Assembly: GCA_937901055.1 (NCBI GenBank)
Contig: CALCGO010000266.1
Span: 1 to 7,552, forward strand
Length of the DNA: 7,552 nt
Source: an uncultured Rhodobacterales bacterium
GTDB taxonomy: Bacteria > Pseudomonadota > Alphaproteobacteria > Rhodobacterales > Rhodobacteraceae
Reading direction: 5' to 3'
The notes beneath the pieces are model-generated. The model was given only the letters and a program-made list of their open reading frames with translations. It was not told the DNA's origin and did not search any database. The translations under genes and the position numbers were made by a program. The stretch's first letter is position 1; every line of letters begins with the position of its first letter. Shown here in pieces: positions 1 to 6,133 of this stretch.

Positions 1-345
1 GTTGATTTTTCTGTGCGTGCCTATTTTGTCGGAACCATGGGTTGGTTTGACGGCAATCCGACCTCGCTATCGCCGTTATCACCTAAAGATGAAGCGATGC
101 GTTTCATTGACTTGGCAGGTGGCAACGCCGCTGTCTTAGGTTCTGCCCAAAAGGCGCTGAAAGATGGTGATTTCCAGTGGGCACTACAGCTTTTGGATCG
201 CCTGCTGAATGTGGATTATGAGGTTGCCAATGCGAAGCAACTGAAAGCAGAGGCACTTCGCGCGCACGCCGTTGCGCAAATCAACTGCCCGACACGCCAC
301 TACTATATTCAATATGCGAAAGAACTGGAACAAGGCGACATCTAA
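1..345 (+). CDS. Alkylsulfatase-type MBL hydrolase, C-terminal fragment (5' end outside window)
   Basis: The frame is open from base 1 and ends at TAA 343-345, so only about the last 114 residues are visible. The stretch GWFDGNPTSLSPLSP, then an alanine-rich helical part (GGNAAVLGSAQKAL, DGDFQWALQLLDRLL) and an ANAKQLKAEALRAHA region, match the dimerisation domain of linear primary-alkylsulfatases of the SdsA1/BDS1 type. Family members hydrolyse alkyl sulfate esters to alcohol and sulfate with a two-zinc MBL-fold domain, which would lie to the left and is not visible. The protein stops at about the end of the dimerisation domain (YYIQYAKELEQGDI), so the C-terminal SCP2-like lipid-binding domain of SdsA1 appears to be absent. 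No continuation of it is recognisable in the other frames. The gene converges on the minus-strand operon with a 17-bp gap. The family call is confident; the substrate is unknown. Confidence 0.85.
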   Translation, partial: VDFSVRAYFVGTMGWFDGNPTSLSPLSPKDEAMRFIDLAGGNAAVLGSAQKALKDGDFQWALQLLDRLLNVDYEVANAKQLKAEALRAHAVAQINCPTRHYYIQYAKELEQGDI

Positions 346-347
346 AA

Positions 348-391
348 GCTCCAGAGCGGGGGTCAATCAGCCCCGTCTCGCTTGGCTTTTT
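348..391. terminator. Possible bidirectional terminator between convergent genes
   Basis: CGGGG (357-361) pairs with CCCCG (371-375) around a 9-nt loop, and GAG (354-356) can extend the stem with CTC (377-379) across a one-base bulge. On the plus strand a T5 run follows at 387-391. On the minus strand the same stem is followed by a small GCTC-TG-GAGC hairpin and then TTTT. It lies between two convergent stop codons (345 and 363) and overlaps the 3' end of the reductase gene. Spacing from stem to T-run is not ideal in either direction, so this is a candidate only. Confidence 0.4.
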
Positions 392-1181
392 GATGCTGGT
401 CTTCGATCAAACCGATTTTCCAATAACCTGAAATATAGGTGTCCTCGCGGGGCACCTGTTTTTCGTTTATCAGGAAGTCTCGCAAGGACCGGATGACGGC
501 CGACTCGCCTGCAATACATGTTTTTACGCGGCCCTGTGGCCATTCAATAGCTTTGATCAAGTCTTCCTGGCGCGTAGATGCTTTGTGGGGATCGGAATGC
601 ACCAACCAATGTATCTCTATGCCTGCCGGTGCGTCGATTTCTTGTTGGTCTAATGCCGAAGTGATTTCAAATATCGCGACACCTTTTGCTTCACGTGGCA
701 TGGCCTCCAATGCAACTGCTGCGACCGGAATGGCCGAAGGATCAGCTGCAACAAGATACCAATCCGCATCAAAATCTATAAACTTTGGTTCACTTGGACC
801 AGCGAAACCCAGAAAATCTCCAGCCCTGACAGAACTTGCCCAACGTGATGCAGGGCCTTCATCGCCATGTGCAACAAAATCGATGCTTAATTCTTGCGTA
901 AAGGCATCAAACTTGCGTACCGTGTAAGTGCGTCTAACGGGCGGTGGACCACTGCTCAGACGCTCGACAAAGTGCTCTTTAGTTTCGCCATTTTCGGGGA
1001 TCATCAGCTTGCAATTTCCGCCGTCGCGCCCGCTCGGGAAACCATCAAGCTCAGGGCCAGCAAACACAACACGGATCATATTGGGCGTTAGATGCCAAAC
1101 ATCTTTGACCACTAAAACGCGCGGCATAGGGCGTTCTGTGCGTTTGCGCGCGGCTTGAGCCACTTTTGAAGTCAAAGTCAT
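363..1181 (-). CDS. Siderophore-interacting protein (SIP), FAD-binding ferric-siderophore reductase family
   Basis: The 272-residue product has the usual length and motif order of SIP/ViuB-type flavoreductases. RRTYTVR (about 83-89) is the FAD-binding motif, HGDEGPASRWA (105-115) is the SIP hallmark loop, and GDFLGFAGPS (121-130) follows. A C-terminal NAD(P)H-type domain starts at DWYLVAADPSAIPVAAVA (about 140-157). It includes CIAGESAVIRSLRDFL (222-236) and the family ending YWKIGLIEDQHQKAKRDG (253-270). The family releases iron from ferric siderophores by reducing Fe(III) in the cytoplasm with electrons from NAD(P)H through FAD. AGGAA (1188-1192) lies 6 nt before the ATG, and the gene starts 14 nt after the MBL gene, so it is the last gene of the operon. 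No siderophore receptor, ABC importer or biosynthesis gene is nearby, so the family name may not give its role here. A general flavin or iron reductase is an alternative. Confidence 0.9.
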   Translation of the reverse strand: MTLTSKVAQAARKRTERPMPRVLVVKDVWHLTPNMIRVVFAGPELDGFPSGRDGGNCKLMIPENGETKEHFVERLSSGPPPVRRTYTVRKFDAFTQELSIDFVAHGDEGPASRWASSVRAGDFLGFAGPSEPKFIDFDADWYLVAADPSAIPVAAVALEAMPREAKGVAIFEITSALDQQEIDAPAGIEIHWLVHSDPHKASTRQEDLIKAIEWPQGRVKTCIAGESAVIRSLRDFLINEKQVPREDTYISGYWKIGLIEDQHQKAKRDGAD

Positions 1182-1195
1182 ATGATTTTCCTAAA

Positions 1196-2092
1196 TCAAA
1201 ACTGATCAAGATCGTTGGCTATTGAAACCTGACCTGAAAAAACTTGAGAAATGCGCGCTGTAAAGTCGGGCGCAGTTTCTGGCGTGATACTATCAAGCGG
1301 AATATGAACGGCGACCACATGCGCAACGCCCGCGCGGGCCGCGAGGTCGCCCAATTGCTCTGGACTCAGGTGGTGACTGTGAAGGTGCTGACCCATCATC
1401 GTGATGCGCTCTGACGTCATGTGAGGATTCTTCTCCTGAAGCTGCGCTATGATTTGCTCTGCAAGCATCATTTCACCCACAAGCAGTTGCGCGCCTTTGG
1501 CGAGATTCTCAACCATGCGACACGGCCCCGTGTCGCCTGTGTAAACTATAGAGCGATCAGGCGCGTCAAAACGTAAAGAAAGTGAGATCGGCCCCTTCGT
1601 TCCCAGTTCTGTTTCGGCACGATAATGCGTGTTTTCGCAGCATGAAACACGAATATTATCGATTTCAAACGTGTCGCCTGGAGCGATTTCCTCAACCTGA
1701 ACAAAATTTCGCGGATGTGGAAGTGACTGACCAACGACGCCAAAGCCAATGGCTTGCGGAATATCACAGGCCATCGCGAGACCCTCAACGATTTGACGCG
1801 TGCCCGGTGGACCATAGATCGTGATCGGCTGTTTGCGTTGCAGCATCATATTGATCCCGAGGCAGGTAAACAGACTGCCAATATGATCAAAATGATGATG
1901 CGAAAGGATGACCTTATCGATGCGACGAAAGTCGATCCCAACGCGCATCAATTGTTGCATCGCGCCTTCGCCGCAATCAATCAAGATCACGCGATCGCCA
2001 TACGTAATTGCATGAGCAGGTGCAGCGCGATGAAGCTTTGGGACAGGGCCACCAGCGGTTCCGAGCGTGATAAAAGTTGTATCAAATGGCAT
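1196..2092 (-). CDS. MBL-fold metallohydrolase, RNase Z/AtsA-arylsulfatase-like
   Basis: The 298-residue protein begins with the beta-strand and glycine motif TLGTAGGPVPKLHRAAP (9-25). The HxHxDH metal motif follows in SHHHFDHIG (H65, H67, D69, H70). Further metal ligands are likely H156 (ENTHY), D187 (YTGDT) and H263 (VAVHIP), and H241 in HLSPEQLGDLAARAG matches the conserved His motif of RNase Z-like MBL proteins. The metal site therefore looks complete. The LGTxGGP start and overall shape fit the AtsA-like group (type III arylsulfatase of Pseudoalteromonas) better than true tRNase Z; this is from memory of the families and is not proven. There is no signal peptide, so it should be cytoplasmic. 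Its ATG lies 5 nt after the sulfatase stop with only a weak AGG 10 nt upstream, suggesting translational coupling. Generic annotation as ribonuclease Z would probably mislead. Confidence 0.85.
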   Translation of the reverse strand: MPFDTTFITLGTAGGPVPKLHRAAPAHAITYGDRVILIDCGEGAMQQLMRVGIDFRRIDKVILSHHHFDHIGSLFTCLGINMMLQRKQPITIYGPPGTRQIVEGLAMACDIPQAIGFGVVGQSLPHPRNFVQVEEIAPGDTFEIDNIRVSCCENTHYRAETELGTKGPISLSLRFDAPDRSIVYTGDTGPCRMVENLAKGAQLLVGEMMLAEQIIAQLQEKNPHMTSERITMMGQHLHSHHLSPEQLGDLAARAGVAHVVAVHIPLDSITPETAPDFTARISQVFSGQVSIANDLDQF

Positions 2093-2097
2093 TTCAT

Positions 2098-3681
2098 TTA
2101 AGCCTGAGCCGTGGGGAGAGGTACGCGATCGACCGCAGCAATCTCCAACTCCGCTAAGCGCTCTACTAATCGCGCTTTCACGTCTTGATGTTTAGCGCTG
2201 CACCAAAGATTGACCATTTCGCCAGGGTCGTTTGAGAGGTCAAAAAGCTCGTTAGGACACTTGCCAAGATACATTGAGAGACGCCAGTTTTCATAAACAA
2301 TTGAATGAACGCGGGGGCGAGGCCCAAAGGCTTCTTGCGTGCGTTGCGTTTCATATTGAATATGTGCGGCTTCCCTGCCCGCGCCACCAGCAGCGGCTAG
2401 AACGACGCCTTGCATTCCTATCGATTTTTCGACCTTCGCATGCTCAAGGATGGTGGTTCCAATATCAAGTGTTTGGGCTAAGTCATCTGTACGAGTGCCG
2501 CTGTCGCCTTTCGGATCCGCCCAAATGAATGGAACGTGCGTGAGGCTGTCGTATTGCTCCGCTCCTTTGAACAAAAGGCGATGTTCGCCCAAATGATCGC
2601 CATGATCGGACGTATATATTTGCACAGTATTTTCCGAGACGCCTGCATCTGCCGCCGCCGCGCGCACGCGGCCAACCGCATCGTCAATCATCGAGATCAT
2701 TCCGCAAGTCAGTGCGCGCGCCTCCAAGGCCTCCTGTTTGGAGACAGCCACCGAATAGCCTTCCATTTGACCCAGGTTTGGATCTTTGGCACGGTCACGT
2801 TCGGCTACTTTTATGTACTCGGGCGGATCCCATTCATCAGCTTCATATGCGGCAGGCACTACCATATCTTCGGGCTTGTACATGTCCCAATATTTTCCAG
2901 GCGGGGTAAACGGATGGTGCGGATCAGGGAAGGAAACCATCAGCAGGAAGGGCTTATTGTTATTACGCCTCGCTTCGAGCCACTCAACCGCACGATTTGC
3001 GATATAGGTCGTGGAATAATGTTCTTCTGGAACTTTCGTACGGATCGCTTGAGGAACGGTGAAATCGTGATCGAATTGTTTGTCACGCCCACGCAGAGCC
3101 AAAGTTTCAGGTGCGTTCTTCTTGACCCATTCGAGATGACTTCCGCCTGTGTTGAAGCCATGCCGCATAACTGCGAAGTATTCTTTGAAACCATAAAACG
3201 GTATTGGGACTTTAGGGTCGGGCTTATCCCAGTACGCCTGACGCTCGTACTGATAAGTGTCGTTATCAAGGTCCGAGCGGGTCGCGACATTCAGATCGTC
3301 GGGTGGCGCTGTAAATCCTTCCCGATGCTTGGTTGGTTCGATCTGTATGTCAAAATCGGATACGTTTTGTAAATGGCTTTTGCCAATCAAGCAAGTGTCA
3401 TAGCCAGCGTTCGCAAGAAGTTCAACAAATGTCACACTGTCATGATTAAGAGGAATTCCAAGCGAGCGTGTTCCATGGCTTGATGGCATACGGCAGGTCA
3501 TAAGGCTTGCGCGGTTTGGCATACAAACTGGAGAAGCAACGTAGAACCGGTCGTGGCTCACGCCCTCAGCTGCCATTGCATCAATATTTGGTGTGCGCAG
3601 AACCGGATGGCCGTTACAGCCCAGGTGATCGTAACGCTGTTGATCCGTGATGAAGAGGATATAGCTCGAACGTTCGCTCAT
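2098..3681 (-). CDS. Type I (formylglycine) sulfatase-family hydrolase, cytoplasmic
   Basis: The 527-residue protein belongs to the alkaline phosphatase-like sulfatase superfamily, which cleaves sulfate (or phosphate/phosphonate) esters using formylglycine made from Cys. The nucleophile motif is CMPNRASLMTCR (C53, P55, R57), fitting C-x-P-x-R with Cys in place of the usual Gly in the T-G-R part. Metal ligands are D13 and Q14 in ITDQQRYD, and D359 and H360 in TSDHGDHLGEH. Other conserved points are GKSH (100-103), DPHHPFTPP (253-261), FKG (371-373) and the ending NELFDLSNDPGEMVNLW. No signal peptide is present (MSERSSYILFITDQQ runs straight into the first core strand), so it acts on imported substrate. 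AGGAG (3690-3694) lies 8 nt before the ATG and overlaps the permease stop. Maturation needs a formylglycine-generating enzyme encoded elsewhere. Arylsulfatase, choline-sulfatase-like or phosphonate monoester hydrolase activity cannot be told apart from sequence alone. Confidence 0.92.
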   Translation of the reverse strand: MSERSSYILFITDQQRYDHLGCNGHPVLRTPNIDAMAAEGVSHDRFYVASPVCMPNRASLMTCRMPSSHGTRSLGIPLNHDSVTFVELLANAGYDTCLIGKSHLQNVSDFDIQIEPTKHREGFTAPPDDLNVATRSDLDNDTYQYERQAYWDKPDPKVPIPFYGFKEYFAVMRHGFNTGGSHLEWVKKNAPETLALRGRDKQFDHDFTVPQAIRTKVPEEHYSTTYIANRAVEWLEARRNNNKPFLLMVSFPDPHHPFTPPGKYWDMYKPEDMVVPAAYEADEWDPPEYIKVAERDRAKDPNLGQMEGYSVAVSKQEALEARALTCGMISMIDDAVGRVRAAAADAGVSENTVQIYTSDHGDHLGEHRLLFKGAEQYDSLTHVPFIWADPKGDSGTRTDDLAQTLDIGTTILEHAKVEKSIGMQGVVLAAAGGAGREAAHIQYETQRTQEAFGPRPRVHSIVYENWRLSMYLGKCPNELFDLSNDPGEMVNLWCSAKHQDVKARLVERLAELEIAAVDRVPLPTAQA

Positions 3682-3689
3682 TGTTATAG

Positions 3690-3694
3690 CTCCT
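3690..3694 (-). promoter_or_regulatory. Ribosome binding site of the sulfatase gene, overlapping the permease stop
   Basis: AGGAG on the minus strand sits 8 nt before the sulfatase ATG (3681). It shares bases with the permease TAG stop (3693-3695), giving TAGGAG. This fixes the sulfatase start and indicates that translation of the two genes is linked. Confidence 0.75.
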
Positions 3695-6044
3695 ATGTTG
3701 TTGGTAGTTCATCACGGCTGCGCAGCGTATGCCATGCCACCAGAACAAACCCTCCGGCTAATGCCAGACCATAGATTTCGGTCGGACGCGCTAGGATCAG
3801 AACTGCAATTACGAGGCGCGTGCAGATCATTATCGGTTTCAGCGCTTTGCGGTCAAACCCTGCAAGGGCGCTGGACACCAAATAAAGGGCCACGGCGATG
3901 CGAAGCATCAGCAATGCCAACCAGCCAAAATTGAGGGAGCCATCGTAGCCCGCTATGAATAACCCATTGTTTGGATCGATCACAGCCTTGTCGATCAGCA
4001 ATAATTCTGGGTAGAGCGCGAAAACGAAGGGAATGGTGAACATAACGATACCAGATCGCACTGCCGAAAAACCAGTTTTCATCGGATCTGCCTTTGTGAT
4101 ACTCGCTGCTGCAAACGCAGCCAATGCGACGGGCGGCGTGATAGCTGAGGCAACTGCGAAGTAAAAGATGAACATATGCGCCGTGAACGTCGCAAGCCCT
4201 AGGCCCACAAGCATCGGACCCATCAGCAACGCAACGTTAATGTAGGCTGGCACCGCTGGCATTCCCATGCCGAGTAGGACTGCCAAAAGCATTGTCAAAA
4301 ATAATGCGAACAGTTGGAAACCAACAGAGTTGGCGGAAACATCAAAGGAATTGAGGAACCCAAGCACATCAACGGCCACAAATTTAGCAAGGCCTGTGAA
4401 GTTCAAGCATACATCGATCACAGTGACAGCGACGAACATTAAGAACAATGTGGAGATCGTCACGCCCGCTTGCGACAGACCATCAAAGATCTTCATCGGT
4501 TTGGCACGGAAGGATTTGTCGACGAACATCAGGATAAGTAGGAGGAACACCGCCCACCATCCCGCCGCGCTTGCATCGCCCGCCGCGTTTTGGAACAGCT
4601 CGATGATCCAAGGCAAGGATGTGATCTCGCACGTCCCGTTTCTTTGATCAACAACTGCGCCCAGCATGATAGAATACCAGCTGCATCCGACAGCGTCTTT
4701 GGGAGTAAGCAGAAGTATCAGAACCAACAAAACAGGACCAAAGATTTGCATCAAATGAAGGCGATCCTCACCTGTTAGTTTCATGTCTTCAGTTAATTCT
4801 CCGACTGCTTCGATTTTTTGCTTACGCGCTTGGAACATGACAGAGAGGAACAAGCAGAAGAAGTAGAAGAGTGCGGGCAAAGTTGCGGCAATCATAATCT
4901 CGCGATAAGGCACACCAGTCAAAGCTGCCATGATGAAAGCAGCAACGCCCATGATCGGCGGCATAATTGCACCGCCGGAAGAGGCGGCAGCTTCTACGCC
5001 GCCTGAAAAGACTTTGGAGAAGCCCCGCTTGAGCATCATTGGGATCGTCAAAACGCCCGTGGACAAGACGTTCACAACTGGGCCGCCCGTGATCGTTCCA
5101 AACATCGCAGAAGACACGACGGCCGCATGGGCTGGGCCACCGCGCAAGTTGCGGGTTGCAGCAAAGGCGAGCTTGATCAAAGATTGGCCACCCGCGCATT
5201 TGCCGAAAAGAGCACCTAGAATGACATATGGGAACACGAGAACAAGCAGGACATTGATGAAACGACCGAGCAGGCCAGAAGATTGATTGACCAAGGCATC
5301 TTGGAACAACCCATGGCTAGATCCAAGGCTCCTGACATCTTCACTGCTTAAAATCGTCACTAAGTACTTGTTTTGGTCCTCTGGCCCAAAAAAATACCAG
5401 TTAAGAATTGTAAAGAAAGTATAAGCGGCTATCAGGATTGAGACTAGGACGAGCGGCAATCCCCAGACTTTAATATTGTAGCCAAGGAAAACAGCAACGG
5501 CGCTGAACATGATTAAGATCAACCAGCTACCTGTTGTGGTCGCGCACCCCGGATCATCGGCTGTGTCAGGCACGGGCAACCCATAAAGCTCAGCGAAGTC
5601 AATTTCTGCCTGTAATGCCTTGGCGACCAGGCGTTCACGGTCTCCGGTAAATTTATCGATCAGGCACACGGATTCGATCTCGACTAAGTATGTTAGCGAA
5701 ATTGCTGCAGCGGCTACTACAAGCGCTGCATCCATAAAAAGTCCAAAACGGCGGACAGTTGCACTTTTGTTTGCCCAACTACGCCACATAGACTTTTTCA
5801 ATGCAACAACCAGCATCATCCAGAAGAAGGTGATCGGGAACAACCACTCGGTCGGGAAGCGCCGTATTCTGAAAAACTCGTTGCCCGTGAGATCCTTCCA
5901 TAGATTGTCCCAACCCGGAATAGAAGGTGTCACGTTTATGAGACCAAGCAGAACAAGCAGAAGTGCCAAAATGTAGATTAGTCGATCTACAAACACAGTT
6001 TTTTGAAATGCTATTATGGAATTTGTAGAGTTTTGATCTGACAT
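3693..6044 (-). CDS. TRAP transporter fused permease, TAXI type (DctQ-DctM fusion)
   Basis: The 783-residue, highly hydrophobic protein has the architecture of TRAP 4TM/12TM fusion permeases. The N-terminal small-subunit-like part has membrane segments at about 21-39, 66-82, 101-123 and 172-190. The large DctM-like part carries family stretches: GGPAHAAVVSSAMFGTITG (302-320), SSGGAIMPPIMGVAAFIMA (355-373), LGMGMPAVPAYINVALL (591-607) and SAITPPVALAAFAAASITKA (633-652). About 100 residues with further membrane segments follow the usual LYPELLL region. TRAP permeases drive sodium- or proton-coupled uptake of organic anions delivered by a periplasmic binding protein, here the adjacent upstream gene. 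Loops predicted as periplasmic (about 124-171 and 448-494) hold cysteine pairs C127/C167 and C454/C472. The ATG at 6044 is the only good start near the N-terminus; its nearest AGG is about 12 nt upstream, so initiation may be weak. The substrate is unknown. Confidence 0.95.
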   Translation of the reverse strand: MSDQNSTNSIIAFQKTVFVDRLIYILALLLVLLGLINVTPSIPGWDNLWKDLTGNEFFRIRRFPTEWLFPITFFWMMLVVALKKSMWRSWANKSATVRRFGLFMDAALVVAAAAISLTYLVEIESVCLIDKFTGDRERLVAKALQAEIDFAELYGLPVPDTADDPGCATTTGSWLILIMFSAVAVFLGYNIKVWGLPLVLVSILIAAYTFFTILNWYFFGPEDQNKYLVTILSSEDVRSLGSSHGLFQDALVNQSSGLLGRFINVLLVLVFPYVILGALFGKCAGGQSLIKLAFAATRNLRGGPAHAAVVSSAMFGTITGGPVVNVLSTGVLTIPMMLKRGFSKVFSGGVEAAASSGGAIMPPIMGVAAFIMAALTGVPYREIMIAATLPALFYFFCLFLSVMFQARKQKIEAVGELTEDMKLTGEDRLHLMQIFGPVLLVLILLLTPKDAVGCSWYSIMLGAVVDQRNGTCEITSLPWIIELFQNAAGDASAAGWWAVFLLLILMFVDKSFRAKPMKIFDGLSQAGVTISTLFLMFVAVTVIDVCLNFTGLAKFVAVDVLGFLNSFDVSANSVGFQLFALFLTMLLAVLLGMGMPAVPAYINVALLMGPMLVGLGLATFTAHMFIFYFAVASAITPPVALAAFAAASITKADPMKTGFSAVRSGIVMFTIPFVFALYPELLLIDKAVIDPNNGLFIAGYDGSLNFGWLALLMLRIAVALYLVSSALAGFDRKALKPIMICTRLVIAVLILARPTEIYGLALAGGFVLVAWHTLRSRDELPTT

Positions 6045-6061
6045 GACGAAAGCAACCTTTT

Positions 6062-6075
6062 ACCTACTGTAGTAG
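6062..6075 (-). other. Short inverted repeat in the leader of the permease gene
   Basis: CCTACT and AGTAGG flank two bases. This forms a compact hairpin about 18 nt before the permease ATG, next to its only Shine-Dalgarno-like bases. It could modulate initiation or protect the 5' end of a processed permease mRNA. It may also be chance. Confidence 0.35.
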
Positions 6076-6083
6076 GAAAATTG

Positions 6084-6112
6084 AAAAGGAGGGCACATGC
6101 GTTACGCCCCCC
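6084..6112 (-). terminator. Hairpin plus T-run between binding-protein and permease genes: attenuator or partial terminator
   Basis: On the minus strand GGGGGGC (6112-6106) pairs with GCCCTCC (6094-6088) as a 7-bp stem with one G-U pair and an 11-nt loop. TTTT (6087-6084), AA and another TTTT follow. It lies 22 nt after the binding-protein stop, inside the operon and in the sense direction. Such elements are known in transport operons to let the binding protein be made in excess over the permease. The T-run is short, so partial readthrough is likely. Confidence 0.6.
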
Positions 6113-6133
6113 TAACGGAAAGTGTTCACCAGA

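Noticed and set aside
439..927. Plus-strand open frame (162 codons) opposite the SIP gene
   Set aside because: Antisense to a well-supported flavoreductase gene; low-complexity, Ser/Ala-rich product with no family pattern.
2536..3372. Long plus-strand open frame (278 codons) opposite the sulfatase gene
   Set aside because: It lies wholly antisense to a gene with complete family motifs, and its product is rich in Arg, Cys and His with no recognisable domain. It is a shadow of codon bias.
2098..3681. Calling the sulfatase a choline sulfatase (betC)
   Set aside because: It has the general superfamily motifs only. The TAXI neighbour and absence of betaine genes give no specific support, so no gene symbol is assigned.
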